From: Salinispora tropica CNB-440
GTDB taxonomy: Bacteria; Actinomycetota; Actinomycetes; Mycobacteriales; Micromonosporaceae
DNA: 64,000 nucleotides
NCBI RefSeq assembly: GCF_000016425.1
Contig: NC_009380.1
Location: 1,054,001-1,118,000 of the forward strand
Direction: 5' to 3'
Shown: one piece after another, positions 56,557 through 64,000 of the stretch
Layout of the letters: each line of letters starts with the position of its first letter
How positions within the stretch are numbered: the stretch's first letter is position 1
Notes under the pieces: model-generated
Seen by the model: only the letters and a program-made list of their open reading frames with translations
Database searches by the model: none
What the model was told of the DNA's origin: nothing
Made by a program: the position numbers and the translations under genes

Positions 56557-56806
56557 GCGGCCACTCCTGTTGCGGAATATGAATCCTTGGAAGGCCGCTC
56601 AGGCCCTTCGACTACTGCGTGCCACAGCGGCCGGCTTCCGGTGCCACCTCAACTGGTGGACGGAGAAGAACATCGACGGCCGACCGCCGTGTGGCGAGCG
56701 TAGGACTGGCCTATGCCAAGAGCAAGGAACTGACCCTGTTTACCGCCGGGTCGCGCGAGTCGGATGGGTGGCGAGGCGCGCCAAGGCAGGGCCGGTGCGT
56801 AGCCCC
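56557..56806. other. 250-bp gap without a supported gene
   Basis: Small frames exist but have no start signals or family resemblance. No repeats or hairpins of note were seen. Confidence 0.4.
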
Positions 56807-57010
56807 TTAGCGCTGCGGGAACCCATCTTTCGTCTCCGCCAGGAAGTTCGTCCAGGCGTCGTGGCCGAAGATAAGGATCGGACCCTTCGGGTCCTTGCTG
56901 TCCCGGCACGCCACCGCTCCGTCGAACGCAGCAACTTCGACACACTGGCCATTCCCACTCGATCGACTGCTCTTAACCCAGTGGACGTGCGTCAGGTTGG
57001 CGGGAGTCAT
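56807..57010 (-). CDS. DUF397 protein
   Basis: A 67-residue DUF397 protein. WVKSSRSSGNGQCVEVAAFDGAVACRDSKDPKGPILIF is typical. In actinobacteria these small proteins follow XRE-type regulators with a DUF5753 domain, forming BldB-like or toxin-antitoxin-like pairs. Here the ATG overlaps the stop of the truncated XRE gene by 4 nt, so its partner is broken and its own promoter may have been lost. Confidence 0.9.
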   Translation of the reverse strand: MTPANLTHVHWVKSSRSSGNGQCVEVAAFDGAVACRDSKDPKGPILIFGHDAWTNFLAETKDGFPQR

Positions 57011-57201
57011 ACCGTACCTCCTTGAAGGCTGAACGCAGAGGCCTGTCGGCTGATCAGCTTGATCGAGCTGGTGGGATCCAGCGCGGTGGCACGGAGATGC
57101 TCGAACGTGGTGGCGTAGCGTCGTACATCGGCTTCGCGTTCGAGGAACAGGTCGCCGGCCATGCTGTCGACATACACCAGAGCGGGGTCGGCTGGATCAG
57201 G
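57007..57201 (-). pseudogene. C-terminal remnant of XRE regulator with DUF5753, cut by the IS
   Basis: Reading from the IS edge, 64 codons encode PDPADPALVYVDSMAGDLF, then LEREADVRRYATTFEHLRAT and ALDPTSSIKLISR before the stop. This matches the end of DUF5753 domains. The helix-turn-helix and most of DUF5753 are absent and are not found on the far side of the IS, so the insertion came with a deletion. Confidence 0.85.
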
Positions 57202-57233
57202 CAGGGTTCCGGCAAGGTGACGATATGGCCGTT
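57202..57233. repeat. IS terminal inverted repeat, transposase-stop side
   Basis: Reads inward CAGGGTTCCGGCAAGGT then CGATATGGCCGTT. It differs from the other end at four positions, and the transposase stop lies at its inner edge. Confidence 0.88.
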
Positions 57234-58421
57234 TCAGTCGAGTCCGAGTAGTTGGAGTGGCCGGTATGGGTTTCGGCTGTTGTGGCGTAGGGCTGCAGCG
57301 ATGGTGGTGATGCCGGTTAGCCGGAGCAGGTTGATCGCCGTGTTGCGCAGAGTGGCCATGGCGCGGGGTGCGTTGCCGGTGCGTAGGCGGCTGGCGTCCT
57401 CGGCGTAGGTGGTGTCGCGGATGTGGTGCAGAGTTTCGATGGCCCAGTGCCCGCGCAGCCAGTCGGCCAGTTCGGCAGGGCCGGCCTGGGCTGCGCTCAG
57501 GTTGGTGATCGCGTAGACGGTGACGGTGGACCAGCGGCCAGTGGCCAGGTTCAGCCGTCGGCGGCGGATCCGTAGTGCTTGTACGGCGTGGGGAAAGTCC
57601 AGGGCGAGTGGCCCGGTGCAGGTGACTGCTTGCAGGCGGCGGATGTCGTAGCGGCCGTGCCCGCGGGTGCTGGTCTCGTCCTGGATCGGGATCTTCGTCC
57701 AGGGCAGGGTCTTGAGCTGCCGATACAGACGCGGCTGGTTCTTCTTCACGGTGAAGACGTAGGCGGCCTTCTTGGTGTCGACCAGCCAGCGGGCATGCTC
57801 GCGCTGGGTGTGTAACGCGTCGGCGGTGACGACCACCGCGGTCAGGTCGAGAGGGCCCAGCAGCGGCTGGAAGCGGGTCAGCTCGTTGGTCTTGCCGTCG
57901 ACGTCGACCTGGCCCAGGACCGTCCCGGTGTGCTGGTCGAGCACTGCGAGGAGATGCACCTGTTCACCGGCCGGGCCGCTGCCCCGCAAGGTTTTGCCGT
58001 CCACGCTGTACACCCGTCGCCCGGTGGTCGCCGCCGGCTGGCACGCGAGGACCCACCGACCGACCGTGTCGTCCAGGGCGTCGGCGTCGACACCGGCCAG
58101 GATTCGCCGGAACGTGGACTCGTCCGGAGCTCGATGCACCCCGGTGAACGGATCCCGGAACACGCCCAGTTCAGTGAGGACCTGCTGCGGCGCATCAGCG
58201 GCCCATTCCGCGACCGCCGCCGCGGAGCGGGCACCGGTCAGCACCGCCGCGACGGCAGTGGCCAGGACCGCGGGCAACGCATGGACGACACCGCGGGGGT
58301 CTCGCCGGTCCGGCACTGCCGCCAACGCCGTGACCAGGCTCGACCGGCGTTGGACCGGCAACGACTCATCCAGGTGGTCCGCGTGCACGGCCAACACATC
58401 AATCAGCGATGATGATCCCAA
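57234..58421 (-). CDS. ISAs1-family DDE transposase
   Basis: A 395-residue transposase with the DDE triad at D141 ([11 protein letters not shown]), D201 ([10 protein letters not shown]) and E329 ([13 protein letters not shown]). The N-terminal region ([21 protein letters not shown]) is the DDE_Tnp_1-associated part of ISAs1/H-repeat proteins. The frame is intact, so the element may be active. The start is TTG 58421 or a codon close by. Confidence 0.92.
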   Translation of the reverse strand: MGSSSLIDVLAVHADHLDESLPVQRRSSLVTALAAVPDRRDPRGVVHALPAVLATAVAAVLTGARSAAAVAEWAADAPQQVLTELGVFRDPFTGVHRAPDESTFRRILAGVDADALDDTVGRWVLACQPAATTGRRVYSVDGKTLRGSGPAGEQVHLLAVLDQHTGTVLGQVDVDGKTNELTRFQPLLGPLDLTAVVVTADALHTQREHARWLVDTKKAAYVFTVKKNQPRLYRQLKTLPWTKIPIQDETSTRGHGRYDIRRLQAVTCTGPLALDFPHAVQALRIRRRRLNLATGRWSTVTVYAITNLSAAQAGPAELADWLRGHWAIETLHHIRDTTYAEDASRLRTGNAPRAMATLRNTAINLLRLTGITTIAAALRHNSRNPYRPLQLLGLD

Positions 58422-58531
58422 CGGGCGTGGTCCTCTTTGATCTTCCCAGACTCGACACCTGGATGATCATCGAAAGGCCGCGCCCGTCTCTATACCACCA
58501 TGATCCGGAGCGTCCCCACCCAACCGGCCAC

Positions 58532-58563
58532 AACGGTCATATCGCTACCTTGCCGGAGCCCTG
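58532..58563. repeat. IS terminal inverted repeat, transposase-start side
   Basis: Read inward on the minus strand it starts CAGGGCTCCGGCAAGGT then CGATATGACCGTT, matching the other end. Confidence 0.88.
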
Positions 58564-58640
58564 GGGTTGGGGTCGGGTGGGGTGACGTACCGGTAGGAGG
58601 GGCCGAGGTTGAGGCCGACGGGGACGATGACGGTGGGCAT
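58564..58640 (-). pseudogene. N-terminal fragment of a small gene cut by the IS
   Basis: From ATG 58640, preceded by GGAAGG at good spacing, 26 codons (MPTVIVPVGLNLGPSYRYV, then TPPDPNP) run into the IS, where a stop follows soon. It starts 24 nt after the small helical protein gene, so it was the last gene of that operon. No family can be named from so short a piece. Confidence 0.55.
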
Positions 58641-58664
58641 CGGGGACCTTCCGGGTTTTCGGTG

Positions 58665-58925
58665 TCAGAGGACGGCGTTGTACTTTTCGGTCTGTGCGAC
58701 GGCGGCCTGGATCAGGCCGGCGCCCTCGCCGAACTTCTGCTTGGCGGCGGTGAGCTTGCCGATGGCGCCCATGACGGCGGGCTGCTGGGTGCCGGCCGCG
58801 AGGGCTTGGAGTACGGCGATGGCCTTGTCGACCTGGGCGTTGACGCCAGCGAGCTGGGCGAGGGCCTTGTCCGCCTCAGTCTTGCCGTGGGTCAGTCCTG
58901 CCTTGATGTCTCCGATGGTGGCCAT
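58665..58925 (-). CDS. Small all-helical protein, WXG100-like size
   Basis: An 86-residue protein predicted to be two long helices separated near residues 46-50 (GTQQPAV). MATIGDIKAGLTHGKTEADK leads in, and KFGEGAGLIQAAVAQTEKY ends it. Size and helical hairpin shape resemble WXG100 secreted proteins, but there is no WXG motif or YxxxD/E tail, so that link is tentative. GGGAGG-type purines precede the ATG. It lies between the coiled-coil membrane gene and the truncated gene. Confidence 0.7.
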   Translation of the reverse strand: MATIGDIKAGLTHGKTEADKALAQLAGVNAQVDKAIAVLQALAAGTQQPAVMGAIGKLTAAKQKFGEGAGLIQAAVAQTEKYNAVL

Positions 58926-58988
58926 TGACTTTTCCTCCCTGGATTGTGGGGTCTGACGCCCTGCCGTCGGTCGCAGGTGCGCCTGGTG

Positions 58989-59660
58989 TCAGCCGCGGGT
59001 CGCGGCGATGAAGATGAACCACAAGATCGGCATACCGACGAAACAGATCACGCCGCCGACCTTCCTGGACCGGGTGCCACCACCGCCGATGCGGGGCTGC
59101 CCGACGAGGCTGATCGTGAGATAGCCGGCGAAGAAGGCGAGCGCGGGCAGCCCACACAGGGACCAGGGCACCAGGTGTAAGGGGATGCGACCGAGGTCTT
59201 TGTCGGGGCTGAGCGCAAACATCAGCAGCGATGCGAAGGTGCCGACTGTCGCTGCGACGGAGTAGACGAGGGCATTGCGGGCCAGCGGGGTGAACCCCGG
59301 CAACAACGGCGGCTGGGCTGCTCGCCGGTGGGCGTTCTCCGCGGCGGCGTCGGCGGCGTTGGCGGCGGTTGTCGCCCGTCGCAGTGCCTCGGCCGGATCC
59401 GGTATGGGGCCGGGCGCGACACGGCCAAATTGCGGGGCGGGCAGGCGCAGGGTGGCGGCGAGGTGGTGCAGGTGTTGCCGTTGCGCCGCCACTCGATGGG
59501 TGAGCTGATCCACCGCGGCCTGCCCGTCACGGCCGGCAGCGGCCTGCCGCTCTGCGCTGGCGCGTTCCTCCTTCAGCAGGGCGGACAGGCGGCGGGCGTG
59601 ATCCGTGTAGGCGGCCCAGCCACCGTCGCGGGGCAGTGGCGTGTCAGGTTGTCCAGTCAT
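58989..59660 (-). CDS. Coiled-coil membrane protein of the ATPase cluster
   Basis: A 223-residue protein. Helical, coiled-coil-prone segments at about 18-70 and 85-115 precede three membrane helices at about 129-150, 162-186 and 201-220. No named family is recognised. The ATG overlaps the ATPase stop by 4 nt, so the two are coupled. It could anchor the ATPase or bind its substrate; this is inferred from context only. Confidence 0.75.
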   Translation of the reverse strand: MTGQPDTPLPRDGGWAAYTDHARRLSALLKEERASAERQAAAGRDGQAAVDQLTHRVAAQRQHLHHLAATLRLPAPQFGRVAPGPIPDPAEALRRATTAANAADAAAENAHRRAAQPPLLPGFTPLARNALVYSVAATVGTFASLLMFALSPDKDLGRIPLHLVPWSLCGLPALAFFAGYLTISLVGQPRIGGGGTRSRKVGGVICFVGMPILWFIFIAATRG

Positions 59661-62344
59661 GCGTACTCATCGATCTGGTCGAGGGTGCCGGGGCGCACGT
59701 AGGGGACGATGAGGGCGTGGCGGTTGTCGTGCCGATCGATCAGCAGCGCGCGGTTGGGGCGGGACTGCCACTCCGACGCGTAGTCGCCGACCAGGGAGCC
59801 GACCTCGTTGCTGGGCAGGTTGAGGGCGACGAGGCAGGCGACCTCGTTGCCGCCGGTGGGCCCGAGGTCGCTGCTGAACCGGCTCACCGAGCGCCACCAG
59901 CCGAGCAGGTGGACGCCGTGGGTGGGCCCGTTGGCCAGCACGTCCCGCAACTCGTCGTGTCCCGAGCGGTAGGTGGTGGGGTCGCTGGCGGCCAGCAGGC
60001 TGCTGGCGACATCCGCACCGAAGATCACCAGGTGGGTTGTCGGCCCGCCGTCGGAAGCGGTCGGCTGGGCGAGCTCCGCCAGCCGCGCCCGGAGCTGGGC
60101 GGCGCTGATCGTCTCGTACGGGTGCCCGGCGGCGGCGATCGCCTCGACGGTGGCGTCGGAGGCCTCGTCGGCGGCGGCGACCAGCGGCGCGATGAGGAAC
60201 CGGGCCGTGCCGGGCGCGTACTGTCGGGCCAAACTGGCCGTGGCGGCGTAGAGCACGTCGGCCCCGACCGGGGAGGTGCCCAGGACCGCCAGATGGCTGC
60301 CCGGGGTCGCGTCGAGGGTGAAACCCGCGGTGGGCAGGCCGACGGCCACGGTCCGGCCGACCAGGGCTCGCCGCCGCCGTACGTCGGGCGTCAGGGCGAC
60401 GAAGGTGGGATCCTGGTCGGGATGTTGCTCGGCGTAGCCGGCGAAGACCATCGGCGGGGCACCGCCCGGTCGGCGGGCACTCCACAGCAGGTGCCGCTGG
60501 GTGGCCACCGACCCCGCGTCGGCGTTGGGGAAGCGGATGACCCGGTTCGCCCCCGGGATCCCGGCCGCCGAGTTGATGACCGCCCCGCCGATGGGCAGGT
60601 TGTCCGCACCGTCGTTGAGCTGGTCGAGGACACCGCCGCCACCGGCGAGGGCGACCCGCAGCGGAAACTGACCGAAAATGGAGTCGGTCTTGGTGAAGAG
60701 CGCCTCCACCCCGGAGATCGTCTGCGACGCCAGGATCAGGTGGACGCCGTACGAGCGGCCCTTGCGCGCCAGCTCCTCAAGGAGCGCCACCGCCTGCTGG
60801 GCCACCACGTCGTTGCCCTCGAACAGCACGTGGAACTCGTCGATCACGGCCAGCAGCCGGGGCATCGCCACGTCCGGCCGCCCGGTACGCAGATCGGCCA
60901 GCTTGGTCACACCGGCTCGCTTCAGCTCGGTCGCCCGGCGGGTCATCTCCCGCGACAGCGTCCGCAACACCGCCAACCCGTACTCCCGGTCGGACTCGAT
61001 GCCGACCGTGTGGGCGTGCGGAATCCATGACGGGTCCACCACCGTCGGGGTGAACTCCGCGAACGAGACGCCCTCCTTGAAGTCCAGCAGGTAGAGCGAC
61101 AGCTCGTCCGGTGAGTAGCGCGAGGCCAGCCCGTAGAGCACGTCGAGGAGGAACACCGTTTTACCCGACCCGGTGCGCCCCCCCACCAACCAGTGCGGCG
61201 TCGCATCATCCAGCGCCAGCACGCACTCGGTACGCCCCTCCCGGCCCACCACCGTCCGCAGTCCGTCGATCGACGACTGCTGCCAGATCTCGTTTGGCAT
61301 CAGCATTGTGAAGTCCGTCGCCGTCTGCACCCGAGCCGACTTCGCCAACCGGCGGCAGACCGCCTCCACCAGCGTGTCCGGCGGGCCGGCGTCCAGCCGT
61401 ACCGGCACTGCCAAACCTGAGTCGTCCGAGCTGAACCGGTGTTGCCCCGGTGGGTCGGAGACCGTGAACACCCCGCCGTTCGACGCTGTCAGCGCGGTGG
61501 TGCCCTCCAGGCGCGGTGCCGCGTTCAATCCGCCCGGGTGCTGCGGCGGCGGGTAGCCGGCGAGCAGCAGGAACACCCCGGCCGCCGGGCCCGCGTGCGC
61601 GATCGCCGACAGTCGGGACCACTCCCGGCGCCCGGCGCCCTCGGGCATCGCCGCCACGCACACCAGCAGCACCGAAGGGTCCGACTCGCCACCCTGGGCG
61701 CGCTCGATCCGCTCCTCCGCCTCGGCCAGCACCTGCTGAAACCCCGGCAGGTCGATCGTCGGGCGCGGCCACGCCTCCGCCTCCACCATCTCGCGGAACG
61801 GGCCGAAGACCGTCCCGAGGGTCGCCCCGTCCACCGCCGCGACCTGAAGCACACCCTCCGGCAACGCCGCCAACACCCGCAGCAGTACGCCCCGCAGCCA
61901 CCGCGCCACCGCCGGATCGCGGGCGTCACTGTCGATGGCCAGGTGACCGGCACCCACGAACGGCGCCACGACGCTGAACCCGCTGCCCGCCACCGGCGTC
62001 GTGTCGCCCAGGCGAATCGGCATCGGACGCCCAAGCGCCGCGTCAACGCCGGTGGGAAGATCCGCAGCCGGCCCGTCCAGCCGGCAACCGAGCCAACCGG
62101 GCGTCAGCCCCTCGGCGAGCCGCTGCATCCGGGCGGCGAAACGTTGTGCTTCCTCCCGGGACTGCGCCGAGACACCATCTCCCGCGCTGCGGTCGCGCAA
62201 TCTCGCCCGGGCAGCCTCAACGTGGGAGACGGCCTCCCGGTGCGCCGCCACCGCCCGACCGAACGCTGACGCCACCGACTCCAACGCACGTCCCCCAGCC
62301 CACCGAACACGGCTACTCGCGCAGACCCTACCCAAAGTGGCCAC
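59657..62344 (-). CDS. FtsK/SpoIIIE-type ATPase with three ATPase-like modules
   Basis: An 895-residue protein. A helical head (about 20-80) precedes a first, degenerate ATPase-like module (about 100-300). A central FtsK/SpoIIIE domain has Walker A GGRTGSGKT (388-396), Walker B LLAVIDEF (D502, E503) and LILASQTIS. A third, degenerate module starts near 660 (GSHLAVLGTSPVGADVL). Tandem modules recall EccC of type VII secretion, but other EccC signatures were not recognised. No membrane helix is seen; the coupled downstream gene could supply it. GTG 62344 lies only 61 nt from the CRISPR array. Confidence 0.85.
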   Translation of the reverse strand: MATLGRVCASSRVRWAGGRALESVASAFGRAVAAHREAVSHVEAARARLRDRSAGDGVSAQSREEAQRFAARMQRLAEGLTPGWLGCRLDGPAADLPTGVDAALGRPMPIRLGDTTPVAGSGFSVVAPFVGAGHLAIDSDARDPAVARWLRGVLLRVLAALPEGVLQVAAVDGATLGTVFGPFREMVEAEAWPRPTIDLPGFQQVLAEAEERIERAQGGESDPSVLLVCVAAMPEGAGRREWSRLSAIAHAGPAAGVFLLLAGYPPPQHPGGLNAAPRLEGTTALTASNGGVFTVSDPPGQHRFSSDDSGLAVPVRLDAGPPDTLVEAVCRRLAKSARVQTATDFTMLMPNEIWQQSSIDGLRTVVGREGRTECVLALDDATPHWLVGGRTGSGKTVFLLDVLYGLASRYSPDELSLYLLDFKEGVSFAEFTPTVVDPSWIPHAHTVGIESDREYGLAVLRTLSREMTRRATELKRAGVTKLADLRTGRPDVAMPRLLAVIDEFHVLFEGNDVVAQQAVALLEELARKGRSYGVHLILASQTISGVEALFTKTDSIFGQFPLRVALAGGGGVLDQLNDGADNLPIGGAVINSAAGIPGANRVIRFPNADAGSVATQRHLLWSARRPGGAPPMVFAGYAEQHPDQDPTFVALTPDVRRRRALVGRTVAVGLPTAGFTLDATPGSHLAVLGTSPVGADVLYAATASLARQYAPGTARFLIAPLVAAADEASDATVEAIAAAGHPYETISAAQLRARLAELAQPTASDGGPTTHLVIFGADVASSLLAASDPTTYRSGHDELRDVLANGPTHGVHLLGWWRSVSRFSSDLGPTGGNEVACLVALNLPSNEVGSLVGDYASEWQSRPNRALLIDRHDNRHALIVPYVRPGTLDQIDEYA

Positions 62345-62405
62345 TCGGAGTCAGCCCCCACGTCGCTCTCGGCGAACGGCCTCCATCCCCCGGCGCGCGG
62401 CTTCG

Positions 62406-64000
62406 ACTGCGATCCCTCCAGGGGTGATGAGCGACGTGGGCGTGGGAGTCCCCGCTGCTCACCTTCCGGTTGTTGCGATCCCTCCAGGGGTGATGAGCGA
62501 CCGAGCCCCGGTTGAGCGCGGTGTACCGGCTGTCGGGTTGCGATCCCTCCAGGGGTGATGAGCGACTGAAAGCATCGCTGAGAAGCTAGAATCAGGTGAA
62601 ACGTTGCGATCCCTCCAGGGGTGATGAGCGACACCGGCGGGGGGCTCACTTACTGCTGCGCGCCTCGTGTTGCGATCCCTCCAGGGGTGATGAGCGACCC
62701 GTCCGAGAACGCCACGGTGACCGAACAGGATGCGTTGCGATCCCTCCAGGGGTGATGAGCGACGAGGTGACAGCGTGACGTGCAGGCGGGGAGTACCGTG
62801 TTGCGATCCCTCCAGGGGTGATGAGCGACCCAGGAGCTGCGCGGCGAGCTGGGCGAGGTTCGGGCCGCGTTGCGATCCCTCCAGGGGTGATGAGCGACGT
62901 GGTCACCTCGGGCACCTCGCACGCCGCCCTGTACGTGTTGCGATCCCTCCAGGGGTGATGAGCGACCGGTGCAGGTCAACGGCAGGGTGCCCATGCCGAC
63001 GGGTTGCGATCCCTCCAGGGGTGATGAGCGACTTTGCTGCACCAGTTGGAGACCGGCCGCACTCGGCGTTGCGATCCCTCCAGGGGTGATGAGCGACTCG
63101 AGGCAGATGCCGACCACGTCATCGAGACTGGTTGCGATCCCTCCAGGGGTGATGAGCGACCTGTGCCCTTGCCCTTTGCGCTCTTCCCGGTCCCACCGCG
63201 TTGCGATCCCTCCAGGGGTGATGAGCGACCTGTGCCCGACGCCCGACCGTCCGGCGGGTACTGCCGTTGCGATCCCTCCAGGGGTGATGAGCGACCTGTG
63301 CCCTTGCCCTTTGCGCTCTTCCCGGTCCCACCGCGTTGCGATCCCTCCAGGGGTGATGAGCGACCCGGTTCTCCCGCGGACTGGGCAACCTCCGCTCCTA
63401 TGTTGCGATCCCTCCAGGGGTGATGAGCGACGGCCACCCCACACCCCCGGCCGGCGGATCTGGGAGACGTTGCGATCCCTCCAGGGGTGATGAGCGACCG
63501 TGGAGCTACCGGTGGTGCTGCATGCCGCCGGGGTGTTGCGATCCCTCCAGGGGTGATGAGCGACGCCAAATCCGTCGATGGCGTTGGTGGCTTCGATAAA
63601 CTGTTGCGATCCCTCCAGGGGTGATGAGCGACCGCATGATCCGGCTTTTCCGCCGCCGACTCCGCGTTGCGATCCCTCCAGGGGTGATGAGCGACTTGCG
63701 TCTGGCGCGTCGACTGCGTGATCCAGCAGTCAGGTTGCGATCCCTCCAGGGGTGATGAGCGACTGCTTGGGTGCGGCCGGACCTGGGCACCGGGGACGGT
63801 GTTGCGATCCCTCCAGGGGTGATGAGCGACCCCGCGCGTCGGAGGACACCGGCTCCTGCGAACGTTGCGATCCCTCCAGGGGTGATGAGCGACCGCTTGC
63901 ACGGCGTCGATGGCGGTGCCGGCGAGGTTGGTGTTGCGATCCCTCCAGGGGTGATGAGCGACCCGGAGATCGTCGGCCATCGGTTACTCCAGGTTCAGTT
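62406..64000 (-). CRISPR. CRISPR array, at least 24 repeats, running off the right edge
   Basis: Thirty-bp repeats, on the plus strand starting GTTGCGATCC and ending GATGAGCGAC, begin at 62406 (degenerate), 62472, 62537, 62604, 62669, 62734, 62800, 62869, 62937, 63003, 63068, 63131, 63200, 63266, 63335, 63402, 63469, 63535, 63603, 63666, 63734, 63801, 63864 and 63933. Spacers are 33-39 bp; 38 bp of a further spacer follow. The reverse complement ends ATCGCAAC, like known 5' handles, and the left-most copy is degenerate at that end. Transcription is therefore probably leftward, with leader and cas genes beyond 64000. Variable spacers and the handle suggest type I-B/I-D or III rather than I-E. 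Confidence 0.98.
63161..63334 (-). repeat. Duplicated CRISPR spacer
   Basis: The 39-bp spacers at 63161-63199 and 63296-63334 are identical. The spacer between them (63230-63265) shares their first 8 bp (CTGTGCCC) and then diverges. This indicates rearrangement inside the array rather than independent capture. Confidence 0.9.

Larger units (their letters stand above)
57202..58563 (-). mobile_element. ISAs1-family insertion sequence, 1362 bp
   Basis: Imperfect terminal inverted repeats of about 32 bp (57202-57233 and 58532-58563) begin CAGGG at both ends. They enclose one transposase gene. The flanks (GGATCAGG left, GGGTTGGG right) show no target duplication. Both neighbouring genes are truncated exactly at the borders. 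This suggests an adjacent deletion or recombination between two copies. Confidence 0.88.

Noticed and set aside
57022..57408. Plus-strand frame over the IS border
   Set aside because: It is antisense to the clear DUF5753 remnant and crosses into the IS.
62650..63980. Open frames with repeated SLITPGGIATR or AHHPWRDRN peptides
   Set aside because: They are translations of the 30-bp CRISPR repeat and its spacers, not proteins.

Overview
The window is high-GC actinobacterial DNA. Coenzyme F420 genes, WhiB2, MtrAB-LpqB, GTG and TTG starts and leaderless starts of the type TANNNT plus 6-8 nt plus RTG are all present. Gene content and order point to the Micromonosporaceae, most likely Salinispora or Micromonospora; the genus is inferred from style and synteny, not proven.

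Region 1 (1-12.1 kb) is core. It holds a glycosyltransferase and mannose-1-phosphate guanylyltransferase, a NUDIX hydrolase, the F420 pathway (cofD/fbiA, cofE/fbiB, fbiC), whiB2, a zincin-like protein and a DUF3499 protein. Region 2 (12.1-22.9 kb) looks inserted into that conserved order. It has a class III aminotransferase with an Lrp regulator, decayed integrase pieces (14.46-15.48 kb), a methyltransferase, a P-loop kinase, an aldehyde dehydrogenase/DUF779 pair with a GAF-type regulator, a second aldehyde dehydrogenase and a secreted, membrane-anchored protein.

Region 3 (22.9-52.7 kb) is core again and follows the Mycobacterium tuberculosis order as I recall it: phosphomannomutase, a Trm112-like protein, a SIS protein, a CDF transporter, manA, ahcY, mtrA-mtrB-lpqB, comF, hpf and secA. 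Then come proline catabolism (pruA), prfB behind a tandem repeat, ftsEX, smpB and tmRNA, methylthioadenosine phosphorylase and a YqgE protein. The mannose genes (manC, pmm, manA) together make GDP-mannose for mannosylated glycans. MtrAB/LpqB, SecA, FtsEX and SmpB-tmRNA serve envelope, export, division and ribosome rescue.

Region 4 (52.8-64.0 kb) is accessory. It starts at tRNA-Ala(GGC), which is followed by a frameshifted integrase remnant, a YefM/YoeB toxin-antitoxin pair with its operator and a degenerate second copy of the tRNA end plus terminator: an old integration scar. Then come a hydrolase, a methyltransferase, a bestrophin-like membrane protein, a DUF397 protein with a truncated XRE partner, and an ISAs1-type element that cuts two genes without a target duplication. 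Next is a three-gene cluster (three-module FtsK-type ATPase, coiled-coil membrane protein, small helical protein). The window ends in a CRISPR array of at least 24 repeats running off the right edge, with no cas gene visible.

The most unusual items are the ATPase-centred cluster abutting the CRISPR array, the tRNA-Ala scar, the shortened FbiB, and the 19/54-bp repeat array in the prfB promoter region.
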